From Bacillus sp. (in: firmicutes) (GTDB lineage: Bacteria > Bacillota > Bacilli > Bacillales > Bacillaceae_J), in assembly GCA_012842745.1 (NCBI GenBank), contig DUSF01000035.1, forward strand, positions 372,001-436,000: DNA of 64,000 nucleotides. The letters are read 5' to 3'. Each line of letters begins with the position of its first letter. The stretch's first letter is position 1. Made by a program: the position numbers and the translations under genes. Of this stretch, positions 17,369-28,334 are shown one piece after another. The notes under the pieces were generated by a model. The model saw nothing but the letters and a program-made list of their open reading frames with translations, ran no database searches and was not told the origin of the DNA.

Positions 17369-17396
17369 GAAGCAAAAGAACCGTCCCCTGCTTCCT
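17367..17396. repeat. REP-like palindrome fused to the gpr stop codon
   Basis: 30-bp element with ends AGGAAGC / GCTTCCT and core GAACCGTCCCC. Its reverse complement shares the first 19 bases with the element after yqxA (18976-19005). Both begin at the TAG of the preceding gene. The motif GGGGACGGTTC resembles REP sequences associated with Y1 (RAYT) transposases in Bacillales; no such transposase gene is in this window. Confidence 0.65.
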
Positions 17397-17409
17397 CTAG
17401 TAGTTCTAT

Positions 17410-17453
17410 CTCTCAAAGCTTGCGAATACATTTTAATAGAGAAGCTTTGAGAG
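17410..17453. repeat. Inverted repeat covering the spoIIP ribosome binding site
   Basis: Perfect 12-bp arms CTCTCAAAGCTT (17410-17421) and AAGCTTTGAGAG (17442-17453) around a 20-base AT-rich loop. The right arm overlaps the GAGAGGTG Shine-Dalgarno of spoIIP. No T-run follows, so it is not a standard terminator. Confidence 0.7.
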
Positions 17454-17463
17454 GTGAAAGAGT

Positions 17464-18642
17464 TTGCGCAATTTAATGATTTCATTTAATGGAAATTCGC
17501 TTATTAAACCAATCATGATCGTAATCATTCCGATGATGGTCATGTTCGTCATCGCAGGTATGCTGACAGCTCTTAAACCTGAATTAAGAATTTCTTCATC
17601 ATCTATTAACGGGTGGAGCCAGCAATTGGACACAACTTTCTTTGTTCATTTACTAGGTTTTGAAAATCAGTATTTTAAGCAAGCAATTGATGATGCTGAG
17701 AAACAACCGATTAAATTGAGCACATTTGCATTTGAATTAGCTACTAGCATAAATCCAAATGATCCACGAAGTTTGCTCGGTCGTGAATTACCTGGTTTCT
17801 CCTTGTTTGATGGCGAAATTATCGTCGCTGGAGAAGGAACAAATTATACGAATATGCCTTATGAATCATCCCCCCCAATGGAAGTGCTTTTACAAGAGCG
17901 AGAAGCCTCGATTGAAAGCTTAGAGAAATATGCTGAGTCTGAGAATATTTCTCCGCCAGCATTAACGACAAATGGTAAAAAAGTAGTCTATCTGTATACA
18001 ACACATTCTAGAGAATCTTATTTACCACACTTACCAGAAGGAACAAAACCAGGAGAATCGTATTCTCATGAAGTGAATGTGATGACTGTGGCTGACAAAC
18101 TCGGGAAGGAATTAGAGAAAAAAGGGATTGGTGTTCAGTTTGATGCAACTGATTATACAAAAGTTCTCTCTGATAAAGGGATGAAATATCCTCAGTCCTA
18201 TGATGTCCCAAGACCAGCTATTAAAGAAGCTATGGCAACAAATCGTGATTTGAAATATTTTATCGATATACATCGCGATTCCCAATCGCATAAAATTACA
18301 ACTGCAAAAATAAATGGAAAAGACTATGCTAGAACTATTTTCATCATTGGTGGCGAGCATGCAAAATATGAACAAAATTTAAAACTTGCAACGGATTTGC
18401 ATCATTTATTGGATGAAAAATACCCGGGCTTAAGCCGCGGGGTAACGAAAAAACAAGGACAAGGCACAAACGGTAAATTCAATCAAGACTTATCCGAGAA
18501 TGCTATTTTAATCGAAATGGGTGGAATGGAAAATTCATTAGAAGAAGTTTTTCGAACAACAGAAGCAATTGCCGAAGTATTTAGCGAATTTTATTGGCAG
18601 GCCGAAGAAGTAAATGGAATGGATAGAAGGGATACGAAATGA
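17464..18642 (+). CDS. spoIIP: SpoIIP, peptidoglycan amidase/endopeptidase for engulfment
   Basis: 392 aa. N-terminal TM anchor (about residues 17-39), variable linker, then the SpoIIP catalytic domain with YTTHSRESYLPHL near residue 180, FIDIHRDS near 267 and ILIEMGGMENSLEE near 350, which carry the zinc ligands and catalytic Glu. Works with SpoIID and SpoIIM to degrade septal and peripheral peptidoglycan during engulfment. TTG start 7 bases after GAGAGGTGA. Followed directly by yqxA with a 4-bp overlap; the gpr-spoIIP-yqxA order is as in B. subtilis. Confidence 0.94.
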   Translation: MRNLMISFNGNSLIKPIMIVIIPMMVMFVIAGMLTALKPELRISSSSINGWSQQLDTTFFVHLLGFENQYFKQAIDDAEKQPIKLSTFAFELATSINPNDPRSLLGRELPGFSLFDGEIIVAGEGTNYTNMPYESSPPMEVLLQEREASIESLEKYAESENISPPALTTNGKKVVYLYTTHSRESYLPHLPEGTKPGESYSHEVNVMTVADKLGKELEKKGIGVQFDATDYTKVLSDKGMKYPQSYDVPRPAIKEAMATNRDLKYFIDIHRDSQSHKITTAKINGKDYARTIFIIGGEHAKYEQNLKLATDLHHLLDEKYPGLSRGVTKKQGQGTNGKFNQDLSENAILIEMGGMENSLEEVFRTTEAIAEVFSEFYWQAEEVNGMDRRDTK

Positions 18643-18977
18643 AAAAATTTATTATTAAATTCTTTCTTTTACTTATAGTTTTATTTTTCGGTGTTCTCCT
18701 TGGCATGCAGGAGGCGAATCACGGCCTCTTGCAATTGAAAGGATTTGATGATAAGACGTACGGACAAGCCTTTCAAATAAAGAAAAATAAAGCTGGGGAA
18801 GTTGAAGCAGCGGTCTTAGGTGAGGAAATTACTGCTCATGATATTGAGGCGAAACAAAAGAAATTAGAAGAGATGAAGGCCTTTCATGTCATCACAAGTA
18901 TTGGCGGGAAGATAGCCGATATGCTAACAATTTTGTTTCAAAAACTAGTAAATCTGATGCTTATTGCGTTTGATTAG
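18639..18977 (+). CDS. yqxA: YqxA family protein (DUF3679-like)
   Basis: 112 aa with an N-terminal hydrophobic signal-anchor segment (about residues 4-22) and a short C-terminal hydrophobic stretch. Overlaps spoIIP by 4 bp, matching yqxA of B. subtilis in position and size. Function unknown; sporulation-linked by context only. Its TAG stop begins a REP-like element that ends in a T-run. Confidence 0.85.
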   Translation: MKKFIIKFFLLLIVLFFGVLLGMQEANHGLLQLKGFDDKTYGQAFQIKKNKAGEVEAAVLGEEITAHDIEAKQKKLEEMKAFHVITSIGGKIADMLTILFQKLVNLMLIAFD

Positions 18978-19005
18978 GAAGCAGGGGACGGTTCCTCTGC
19001 CTTTT
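18976..19005. repeat. REP-like element and probable terminator fused to the yqxA stop
   Basis: Begins AGGAAGCAGGGGACGGTTC (19 bases identical to the reverse complement of the element at 17367-17396), then CTCTGCC and a T-run. It lies in inverse orientation to that copy, so the two bracket spoIIP-yqxA. Confidence 0.65.
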
Positions 19006-19009
19006 TCAA

Positions 19010-19038
19010 TTGAATAGTTTTTTAGATATTGATATAAT
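19010..19038 (+). promoter_or_regulatory. Probable SigA promoter of lepA
   Basis: TTGAAT at 19010-19015, 17-base spacer, TATAAT at 19033-19038; 46 bases before the lepA start. Confidence 0.7.
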
Positions 19039-19083
19039 CAAAAGCAGTGTAATTTTGCTCACATTAGTAGGAGTGGTTATTGG

Positions 19084-20919
19084 ATGAATAAAGAAACAAG
19101 GCAAGAGCGTCAAAAACGAATTCGTAACTTTTCGATTATTGCTCATATTGATCACGGGAAATCAACATTAGCGGATCGGCTTTTAGAAAAAACTAGTACA
19201 GTTAGCCAACGCGAAATGAAAGAGCAACTTCTTGACGCGATGGATTTAGAGCGTGAACGTGGTATCACGATAAAATTGAACGCAGTTCAAGTACTATATA
19301 AAGCAAAAGATGGAAATGACTATATTTTCCACTTAATTGATACCCCAGGACATGTTGACTTCACTTATGAAGTATCACGAAGTTTGGCTGCCTGTGAAGG
19401 GGCTATCTTAGTAGTTGATGCAGCACAGGGAATTGAAGCGCAAACATTAGCAAATGTTTATTTAGCGTTAGATAATAATCTTGAGATTCTACCAGTTATT
19501 AACAAAATTGATTTACCTAGCGCTGACCCAGATCGTGTGCGTCAGGAAATTGAAGATGTAATTGGACTTGATGCCTCTGAAGCTGTGCTTGCTTCTGCAA
19601 AAGCTGGCATTGGTATCGAGGAAATTTTAGAGCAAATAGTTGAAAAGGTGCCAGCGCCAACGGGCGACCCTGATGCACCTTTGAAAGCATTGATTTTTGA
19701 CTCTTTATATGACTCCTACCGCGGTGTTATCACTTATATTCGTGTTGTCGATGGGACTGTAAAAGTCGGCGATAAAATTAAAATGATGGCAACAGGTAAA
19801 GAGTTTGAGGTAAATGAAGTAGGTGTTTTCACACCGAAGGCGGTACCAAGAGATGAACTAACGGTCGGTGATGTCGGCTTTTTGACGGCTTCTATTAAAA
19901 ATGTTAGTGATACGAGAGTCGGGGATACGATCACGAGCGCAAAGAATGCGGCAAGTGAGGCTTTACCTGGATACCGTAAGCTTAATCCGATGGTGTTCTG
20001 TGGCTTATATCCGATTGATTCTAAGGATTATAATGATTTACGTGAAGCCTTAGAAAAATTACAATTAAACGATTCATCACTACAATTTGAGGCTGAAACA
20101 TCGCAAGCGCTCGGATTTGGTTTCCGATGTGGATTTTTGGGATTACTTCATATGGAAATTATTCAAGAACGGATTGAACGTGAATTCAATATTGATTTAA
20201 TTACGACGGCACCAAGCGTTATTTATAAGGTTGTCCTAACGAGTGGTGAAGAAATAACTGTTGAAAATCCTTCAAAAATGCCAGACCCGCAAAGTATTGA
20301 TGGTATTTTTGAACCATATGTTAAAGCAAGTATCATGGTGCCAAACGATTATGTTGGCTCTGTTATGGAATTATGTCAAAATAAGCGCGGTAATTTTATT
20401 GACATGCAATACCTTGATGAGAAACGCGTCAATATTACGTATGAATTGCCATTATCAGAGATTGTCTATGATTTCTTTGATATTTTAAAATCTAACACAA
20501 AAGGCTATGCATCTTTTGACTATGAACTCATTGGCTACAAGCAATCGAAGTTAGCGAAAATGGATATTTTATTAAATGGTGAACAAGTCGATGCTTTATC
20601 ATTTATCGTCCACCGCGATTTTGCGTATGAACGTGGCAAGGTCATTGTTGAAAAATTGAAGGAGCTCATTCCAAGGCAACAATTCGAAGTGCCTGTCCAA
20701 GCTGCAGTAGGCACGAAGATTGTCGCGCGTTCGACGATTAAATCAATGGGGAAAAATGTTCTTGCCAAATGTTATGGCGGTGATATTTCCCGGAAACGTA
20801 AGCTATTAGAAAAGCAAAAAGAAGGTAAAAAGCGGATGAAGCAAGTTGGCTCCGTCGAAGTTCCGCAGGAAGCATTCATGGCCGTGTTACGGATGGATGA
20901 TAATAATAGTAAAAAATAG
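19084..20919 (+). CDS. lepA: Elongation factor 4 (LepA)
   Basis: 611-aa translational GTPase related to EF-G. G1 AHIDHGKST near residue 21, switch I RGIT, G3 DTPGH near 84, G4 NKIDLP near 138; domains II and III follow, then the LepA-specific C-terminal domain ending in a basic tail ([18 protein letters not shown]). Binds ribosomes; implicated in back-translocation, stalled complexes or 30S assembly. ATG preceded by AGGAGTGG. Own promoter and terminator. Confidence 0.97.
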   Translation: MNKETRQERQKRIRNFSIIAHIDHGKSTLADRLLEKTSTVSQREMKEQLLDAMDLERERGITIKLNAVQVLYKAKDGNDYIFHLIDTPGHVDFTYEVSRSLAACEGAILVVDAAQGIEAQTLANVYLALDNNLEILPVINKIDLPSADPDRVRQEIEDVIGLDASEAVLASAKAGIGIEEILEQIVEKVPAPTGDPDAPLKALIFDSLYDSYRGVITYIRVVDGTVKVGDKIKMMATGKEFEVNEVGVFTPKAVPRDELTVGDVGFLTASIKNVSDTRVGDTITSAKNAASEALPGYRKLNPMVFCGLYPIDSKDYNDLREALEKLQLNDSSLQFEAETSQALGFGFRCGFLGLLHMEIIQERIEREFNIDLITTAPSVIYKVVLTSGEEITVENPSKMPDPQSIDGIFEPYVKASIMVPNDYVGSVMELCQNKRGNFIDMQYLDEKRVNITYELPLSEIVYDFFDILKSNTKGYASFDYELIGYKQSKLAKMDILLNGEQVDALSFIVHRDFAYERGKVIVEKLKELIPRQQFEVPVQAAVGTKIVARSTIKSMGKNVLAKCYGGDISRKRKLLEKQKEGKKRMKQVGSVEVPQEAFMAVLRMDDNNSKK

Positions 20920-20920
20920 T

Positions 20921-20949
20921 AAGGGGTGACGATTATGTCATCCTTTTTT
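20921..20949 (+). terminator. Terminator after lepA
   Basis: Stem AAGGGGTGAC / GTCATCCTT with a single bulged G and loop GATTAT, followed by a T-run; 2 bp after the lepA stop and before hemW. Confidence 0.75.
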
Positions 20950-20971
20950 GCTAAGAAAAGAGTGGTTTTTT

Positions 20972-22117
20972 ATGGTGAAATCAGTTTATTTTCACATTCC
21001 TTTTTGTGAGCAAATTTGCCATTATTGCGATTTCAATAAATTTTATTTAAAAAACCAGCCAGTCCATGATTATTTAATGGCGATGGAAAAAGAAATGAAA
21101 CATACTCTCCAAAACTATAAGCCAGATGTAATTAGGACGGTTTTTGTTGGTGGTGGTACGCCAACCTCACTTTCAATTACCCAGCTTGATTATTTTTTAA
21201 ATGGCATTCATAAACATTTTGGACCGTATTTCAACGACAACGAAAAAACAGAATTTACTTTTGAAGCGAACCCAAGTCATTTATCAAAAGAAAAACTGTT
21301 ATTATTAAAGGAAGCAGGGGTAAATCGTCTTAGTTTTGGTGTTCAGGTTTTTGACGACCTACTGCTTGAAAAAATCGGACGTACACATCGAGTACGCGAT
21401 GTTTTTGAAACGATTGCTTTAGCTAAAGAAGTTGGATTTCAAAATATAAATGCTGATTTAATCTATAGTTTGCCAGGACAAACGATTGAAAGTTTTAAAG
21501 CAACATTAAAACAAGCATTTACGCTTCATATCGAGCACTTTTCAGGATATTCTCTGCAAATAGAGCCAAAAACTGTTTTTTATAATTTAAAGAGAATGGG
21601 AAAACTTGATTTGCCTAGGGAAGATGATGAAGTTGAAATGTATTCCGTTTTAATGGATGAAATGGCTGCACACGGCTATAAGCAGTACGAAATTAGTAAT
21701 TTTTCAAAGCCAGGATTTGAAAGCGAACATAATTTAACGTATTGGCGCAATGAGGAATATTTCGGCTTTGGTGCAGGTGCCCATAGCTATGTGAATGGCG
21801 TTCGCAGGGGCAACGCTGGCCCGCTCAATCAATATATCTCGCTTATCAATGAAACGGGATTTCCCTATATTGAGGAACATACTGTAACAGAGCGTGAAAA
21901 AATGGAGGAAGAGGTTTTTCTAGGCCTTAGAAAAACAGAAGGGGTTTCGAAAAAAGTATTTTTCCGTAAGTTTGGCCAGGATTTGAATACTATTTTTGGA
22001 AATGAAATTAGTGAGCAAGTAAAGAAAGGTTTGTTAGAAGAAACGACAGAATCGATTAAACTAACAAGAAAGGGTCTGTTTTTAGGAAATGAAGTTTTTC
22101 AAGCTTTTATCGGATAA
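20972..22117 (+). CDS. hemW: HemW, radical SAM protein (putative heme chaperone)
   Basis: 381 aa in my start choice. Radical SAM 4Fe-4S ligands are in CEQICHYC (C-x3-C-x2-C) near residue 15; GGGTPTSL near 60 is the SAM-binding glycine motif; C-terminal HemN_C domain. It lacks the extra N-terminal region of true HemN. HemW proteins bind heme; they are often misnamed coproporphyrinogen dehydrogenase. The ATG at 20972 gives the family N-terminus VYFHIPFC; the frame extends to a TTG at 20948 inside the lepA terminator. Confidence 0.92.
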   Translation: MVKSVYFHIPFCEQICHYCDFNKFYLKNQPVHDYLMAMEKEMKHTLQNYKPDVIRTVFVGGGTPTSLSITQLDYFLNGIHKHFGPYFNDNEKTEFTFEANPSHLSKEKLLLLKEAGVNRLSFGVQVFDDLLLEKIGRTHRVRDVFETIALAKEVGFQNINADLIYSLPGQTIESFKATLKQAFTLHIEHFSGYSLQIEPKTVFYNLKRMGKLDLPREDDEVEMYSVLMDEMAAHGYKQYEISNFSKPGFESEHNLTYWRNEEYFGFGAGAHSYVNGVRRGNAGPLNQYISLINETGFPYIEEHTVTEREKMEEEVFLGLRKTEGVSKKVFFRKFGQDLNTIFGNEISEQVKKGLLEETTESIKLTRKGLFLGNEVFQAFIG

Positions 22118-22155
22118 CTTTTTGCTAAAATATTAAATGTTAACGGCCTCCCTTA

Positions 22156-22190
22156 TTGACAATATACGTTCTCTTTTGGTAACTTATAAT
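22156..22190 (+). promoter_or_regulatory. Promoter-like hexamers ahead of hrcA
   Basis: TTGACA at 22156-22161 and TATAAT at 22185-22190 just upstream of CIRCE. Their spacing (23 bases) is longer than the usual 17, so they may not belong to the same promoter. Confidence 0.45.
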
Positions 22191-22196
22191 ATAGAA

Positions 22197-22223
22197 TTAG
22201 CACTCGTTCGATAAGAGTGCTAA
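22197..22223. promoter_or_regulatory. CIRCE operator of the hrcA-dnaK operon
   Basis: Perfect match to the CIRCE element: TTAGCACTC, 9 bases, GAGTGCTAA. HrcA binds this inverted repeat and represses the operon; loss of active HrcA on heat shock derepresses it. Confidence 0.97.
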
Positions 22224-22239
22224 CAGAGGTGATACTTCT

Positions 22240-23274
22240 ATGCTAACAGATCGTCAGCTGCTAATTTTGCAAGTGATTATTGATGACTTTATTCACTCTG
22301 CACAAGCTGTTGGCTCTAGGACAATAGCCAAAAAGGATGATATCTCGTTTAGTCCAGCAACGATTCGCAACGATATGGCTGATTTAGAGGAAATGGGATT
22401 TATCGAAAAACCACATACATCTTCAGGGCGTATTCCTTCAGAAAAAGGATACCGATTTTATGTAGATCACTTGTTGTCACCGACAGCGTTAAACATGGAA
22501 GAGCTAGCGACGATTCGTTCTCTATTTGATAGTAAAATATATGAAATCGAAATGGTTGCTAAAAAGTCTGCAAAGCTTCTTTCTGAGTTTACGAATTATA
22601 CAACGATTGTATTAGGACCTGAGCATTTCGAAACTCGTCTTAAGCAAATTGAAATGATTCCTTTAAATCGTGAAAGTGTAGTAGCGATTATTGTTACCGA
22701 TACAGGACATGTTGAACATCAAGCAATTAAAATGCCAGAAGGACTAGATTCGTCCGAATTAGAAAAGCTTGTCAATATCTTAAATGAGCAATTAAAAGGG
22801 TGTCCAATCATTGAGCTTCAAGACCGCATTCAAAAAGAGCTAGTCAGCGTTATTAAAAAGAATGTGTATGATTATGACCGTGTGTTTGATTTAATCAGCA
22901 ATATATTTGGTCATAAAAAAGCCGAAAAAGTATTTTATGGTGGAAAAACGAATATGTTCTCACAACCTGAGTTCAATGATATTCATAAAATACGCTCATT
23001 GCTATCGGTTATTGAGCAAGAAAGTGTAATTTATAATTTGTTCAAAGCAAAGAATGCCGGAATCACTGTGAAAATCGGTCAGGAAAACCAATTAGAAGAA
23101 ATGCAAAATTGCAGTGTTATTACTGCAACGTATTCAATTGGAAATGAACCGATGGGAACAATCGCTATTTTAGGTCCGACAAGGATGGAGTATTCGAGAG
23201 TTATTTCATTATTAAACATCTTTTCTCAAGATTTAACGAAGGTATTAACTTCCCTGTATCAAAATGGATCGTAA
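22240..23274 (+). CDS. hrcA: Heat-inducible transcription repressor HrcA
   Basis: 344 aa. N-terminal winged helix (LTDRQLLILQVIIDDFIHSA, then SPATIRNDMADLEEMGFIEKPHTSSGR) and a GAF-like inserted domain. Represses its own operon through the CIRCE site just upstream; GroE is needed for folding to the active form. First gene of hrcA-grpE-dnaK-dnaJ-prmA-rsmE-mtaB. Confidence 0.97.
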   Translation: MLTDRQLLILQVIIDDFIHSAQAVGSRTIAKKDDISFSPATIRNDMADLEEMGFIEKPHTSSGRIPSEKGYRFYVDHLLSPTALNMEELATIRSLFDSKIYEIEMVAKKSAKLLSEFTNYTTIVLGPEHFETRLKQIEMIPLNRESVVAIIVTDTGHVEHQAIKMPEGLDSSELEKLVNILNEQLKGCPIIELQDRIQKELVSVIKKNVYDYDRVFDLISNIFGHKKAEKVFYGGKTNMFSQPEFNDIHKIRSLLSVIEQESVIYNLFKAKNAGITVKIGQENQLEEMQNCSVITATYSIGNEPMGTIAILGPTRMEYSRVISLLNIFSQDLTKVLTSLYQNGS

Positions 23275-23363
23275 TGGTCATATTGGTAAAGGGAAGTTTG
23301 ATAGAAGGCGGGTCTTTCGCTTTTCTATGTATATAAAAAGCTAGTTTGTGGGAGGTGAAACGA

Positions 23364-24008
23364 ATGGTTAATAAAGACTATTCGCAAAAAGTAGAAAATA
23401 ATAGTGAAGAATTAGAAGAATTAAAGGAAGTAAATGATGCAGAAGTAACTGTTGAAACTGATAGCAACACTCCGCATACAGAGCAAAATGAACAACCTAT
23501 AGGTGAACAGCAAGAGCCTTTACAAGAGGTGGAACAAGCAGCGGAGCTCACTGCAGAGCAACCCGAAATCGAGAGATTACAACAAGAACTTGATGAAAGG
23601 CAAAACAGAATCTTACGTATGCAGGCAGACCTTGAAAATTATCGACGCCGCGTCCGTTTAGACCAAGAGGCAGCGGCAAAATATCGTGCTCAAAGTTTAA
23701 TTGAACATTTACTTCCGGCACTCGATAATTTCGAGAGGGCCTTAAATATAGAGGCGAAAGAAGATGAAACAAAACAAGTTTTAAAAGGGTTGGAGATGGT
23801 TTATCGTCAATTGCAGGAAGCGTTAAAAACGGAGGGGTTAGAAATAATCGAAGCGGTTGACAAGGAATTTGATCCTAATTTCCACCAAGCTGTCATGCAA
23901 GTTGAAGATAGCAATTATGGTTCCAACATAGTAATTGAGGAATTTCAAAAGGGTTATATTTTAAAGGACAGGGTTATTCGTCCAACAATGGTCAAAGTTA
24001 ATCAGTAA
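23364..24008 (+). CDS. grpE: Nucleotide exchange factor GrpE
   Basis: 214 aa. Acidic, low-complexity N-terminus (Glu/Gln-rich, residues 1-70), a long coiled coil with [13 protein letters not shown] near residue 90, and a C-terminal beta domain with VMQVEDSN and [11 protein letters not shown]. Releases ADP from DnaK. The ATG at 23364 follows GGGAGGTG at ideal spacing; a TTG at 23346 overlaps that site and is rejected. Confidence 0.96.
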   Translation: MVNKDYSQKVENNSEELEELKEVNDAEVTVETDSNTPHTEQNEQPIGEQQEPLQEVEQAAELTAEQPEIERLQQELDERQNRILRMQADLENYRRRVRLDQEAAAKYRAQSLIEHLLPALDNFERALNIEAKEDETKQVLKGLEMVYRQLQEALKTEGLEIIEAVDKEFDPNFHQAVMQVEDSNYGSNIVIEEFQKGYILKDRVIRPTMVKVNQ

Positions 24009-25904
<1,896 letters not shown>

Positions 25905-25910
25905 TTACCC

Positions 25911-25945
25911 AGTCAAAGTCAGGTCTGTCTTGGCTTTGACTTTTT
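25911..25945 (+). terminator. Hairpin between dnaK and dnaJ
   Basis: AGTCAAAG (25911-25918) and CTTTGACT (25934-25941) followed by TTTTC. Likely attenuates transcription so that dnaJ and distal genes are expressed less than dnaK. Confidence 0.75.
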
Positions 25946-26033
25946 CATTTCATTTGCATAGTGTAGTCTTGTAATGATATTATAATCGTTATGCAGTGTA
26001 GATTAGAACGGGAAATTCGGGAGTGGATATGGT

Positions 26034-27155
26034 ATGAGTAAACGAGACTATTATGAAGTCCTCGGAGTGGCGAAAGATGCCTCAAAAGATGAAATAAAAA
26101 AGGCCTATCGTCAGCTTGCAAGAAAATATCACCCAGATGTAAATAAAGAAGCGGACGCTACAGAGAAATTTAAAGAAATCACAGAAGCGTATGAAGTTTT
26201 AAGTGATGATGCAAAGCGTACACAATATGACCAATTTGGTCATGCAAATCCAAATCAAGGCGGTTTTGGTGGCTTTGAAGGCGCCGACTTTGGTGGATTT
26301 GGTGATATTTTCGATATGTTTTTCGGTGGCGGTGGCTCAAGAAGACGCGATCCTAATGCCCCTAGACAAGGTGCGGACTTGCAATATACGATGACTTTAG
26401 ATTTTAAAGAAGCTGCCTTTGGGAAAGAAACAGATTTAGAGATTCCAAAGGAAGAAGAATGCGATACATGCCATGGCAGTGGTGCAAAGCCTGGCACAAA
26501 GCCTGAGACTTGTACACATTGTAATGGATCAGGCCAACTTAATGTTGAACAAAATACACCATTTGGCCGCATTGTCAATCGCCGTGTTTGCCATTATTGT
26601 AATGGAACTGGAAAAATGATTAAAGAAAAATGTTCGACATGTGGCGGTGCAGGTAAAGTGAAAAGGCGCAAAAAAATTCACGTTAAAATTCCTGCCGGTG
26701 TTGATGAAGGTCAACAAATGCGTGTTTCTGGTCAAGGGGAGCCAGGTGTAAATGGGGGACCTCCTGGCGATTTATATGTCGTCTTCCATGTGAAGCCACA
26801 TGAATTTTTTGAACGTGATGGGGAAGATATTTACTGTGAAATGCCAATTACCTTTGTTCAAGCTGCCCTTGGTGATGAAATTGAAGTGCCAACATTGCAC
26901 GGAAAGGTAAAATTAAAAATTCCTACTGGAACACAAACAGGAACAAATTTCCGCTTGAGAGGGAAAGGTGTTCCAAATGTTAGGGGTTATGGGCAAGGCG
27001 ATCAGCATATTAAAATTCGTGTTGTCACACCAACGAATTTGAATAATCGCCAAAAAGAACTATTCCGAGAGCTAGCGGAACTTAGCGGGGATGAAGGACC
27101 AACCGAACATGATGATAGTTTTTTTGCAAAAGTAAAAAGAGCATTTAAAGGTTAG
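26034..27155 (+). CDS. dnaJ: Chaperone DnaJ (Hsp40)
   Basis: 373 aa. J domain with the HPD motif at residues 33-35, Gly/Phe-rich linker (about 70-105), four C-x2-C-x-G-x-G zinc repeats ([32 protein letters not shown]), and two C-terminal beta domains. Stimulates DnaK ATPase and delivers substrates. Confidence 0.98.
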   Translation: MSKRDYYEVLGVAKDASKDEIKKAYRQLARKYHPDVNKEADATEKFKEITEAYEVLSDDAKRTQYDQFGHANPNQGGFGGFEGADFGGFGDIFDMFFGGGGSRRRDPNAPRQGADLQYTMTLDFKEAAFGKETDLEIPKEEECDTCHGSGAKPGTKPETCTHCNGSGQLNVEQNTPFGRIVNRRVCHYCNGTGKMIKEKCSTCGGAGKVKRRKKIHVKIPAGVDEGQQMRVSGQGEPGVNGGPPGDLYVVFHVKPHEFFERDGEDIYCEMPITFVQAALGDEIEVPTLHGKVKLKIPTGTQTGTNFRLRGKGVPNVRGYGQGDQHIKIRVVTPTNLNNRQKELFRELAELSGDEGPTEHDDSFFAKVKRAFKG

Positions 27156-27169
27156 CATGAAACGAGGCT

Positions 27170-27211
27170 GTTTCAAATGTGTCGAACATCACATCATGCA
27201 TGGAGCTTTTA
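27170..27211. repeat. Orphan half of a palindromic repeat after dnaJ
   Basis: GAGGCTGTTTCAAAT...GAACATCA resembles the left arm of the composite terminator at 33054-33147 (GGGGCTGTTTCAAAACTGTCCAGCATCA), but no matching right arm follows. Interpreted as a decayed or partial copy. Confidence 0.45.
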
Positions 27212-27245
27212 TACTGATAGAAAAGTATAACTTTTTATTGGATAT

Positions 27246-27303
27246 CAGTATAAGAAAGGACATCGACTTCCGCCATTGTGGGCGGAAAGTCGTGTCTTTC
27301 TAA
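27246..27303. repeat. Dispersed palindrome (family A), copy 1
   Basis: CAGTATAAGAAAGGACATCGA then a GC-rich stem CTTCCGCC/GGCGGAAAG, ending TCGTGTCTTTCTAA. The whole element can fold as one long hairpin with T-rich end, so it may end the dnaJ transcript. Related copies lie at 36142-36197 and 52415-52461. Confidence 0.65.
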
Positions 27304-27374
27304 GCGTACCATGTAAAGATGTCAGACATTTTTGAGATAGCCTCTAAACAAATTAAAAAAGAGAGTGTTAAAAG

Positions 27375-28313
27375 ATGAAATGGTCTGAAATGAGTATACA
27401 TACGACGCAAGAAGCGGTTGAAGCAATTTCTAATATTCTTCATGAGGCAGGTGCTGGTGGGGTTGCGATAGAAGACCCAGCGGATCTTGTAAAGGTTAGA
27501 GAACAAAAATTTGGTGAGATTTATGATCTCAATCCAGCTGATTATCCTGAAGAGGGGGTTATTATAAAAGCCTATCTTCCAGTAACAAGTTCTTTTGCAG
27601 AGATGGTCGAATCGATTAAAGCAGCGATAAACAACCTTGTAGAATATGGAATTGATCTTGGTTTAAATACAATTAAAATTGATGAAGTAAATGAGGAGGA
27701 TTGGTCAACAGCTTGGAAGCAATATTACCATCCTATTAAAATTTCTGAACGGGTTACGATTGTTCCAACATGGGAGGAATATGAGCCGGAAACAAGCGAG
27801 GAAATCATCGTTGAATTGGACCCAGGCATGGCCTTTGGAACAGGGACACACCCAACAACTGTCATGTGCATTCAAGCGCTAGAAAAAGTAATGCCAAATG
27901 GCGCACATGTGATTGATGTGGGTACTGGCTCAGGTGTCCTTAGTATTGTAGCCGCTAAATTAGGAGCAAGTAAAGTCGATGCCTATGACCTCGATGAAGT
28001 CGCTGTCAATAGTGCGATTGAGAATGTGGAACTGAATAAAGTGCAACAGATTGTTACCGTTAAGCAAAATAATTTGATAGAAAATATTAATGCGGAAGCG
28101 GATTGTATAGTCGCTAATATACTAGCTGAAATTATTTTGCTCTTTGTTGATGATGCCGCTAAAAAAGTGAAAAAAGGTGGATTATTTATCACTTCTGGCA
28201 TTATCAATACGAAGCAGGAAGAAGTGGAAAAAGCCCTTGTCAAAGCCGGATTTGAAATCGAAGAAATTTTGCAAATGGAAGATTGGGTTGCGATTATTGC
28301 TAGAAATAAATAA
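27375..28313 (+). CDS. prmA: Ribosomal protein L11 methyltransferase
   Basis: 312 aa. SAM-dependent trimethylation of L11. N-terminal substrate domain, then methyltransferase core with [16 protein letters not shown] near residue 157, motif [14 protein letters not shown] near 180 and VANILAEII (NxxA-type motif) near 240. Starts at an ATG after GAGAGTG. In the distal part of the heat-shock operon, as in B. subtilis. Confidence 0.95.
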   Translation: MKWSEMSIHTTQEAVEAISNILHEAGAGGVAIEDPADLVKVREQKFGEIYDLNPADYPEEGVIIKAYLPVTSSFAEMVESIKAAINNLVEYGIDLGLNTIKIDEVNEEDWSTAWKQYYHPIKISERVTIVPTWEEYEPETSEEIIVELDPGMAFGTGTHPTTVMCIQALEKVMPNGAHVIDVGTGSGVLSIVAAKLGASKVDAYDLDEVAVNSAIENVELNKVQQIVTVKQNNLIENINAEADCIVANILAEIILLFVDDAAKKVKKGGLFITSGIINTKQEEVEKALVKAGFEIEEILQMEDWVAIIARNK

Positions 28314-28334
28314 AAGCGTTGAAGGTGAAAGCCT

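Noticed and set aside
27246-27303. CRISPR-like repeats
   Set aside because: Copies are kilobases apart and palindromic; there is no regularly spaced array or cas gene in the window.
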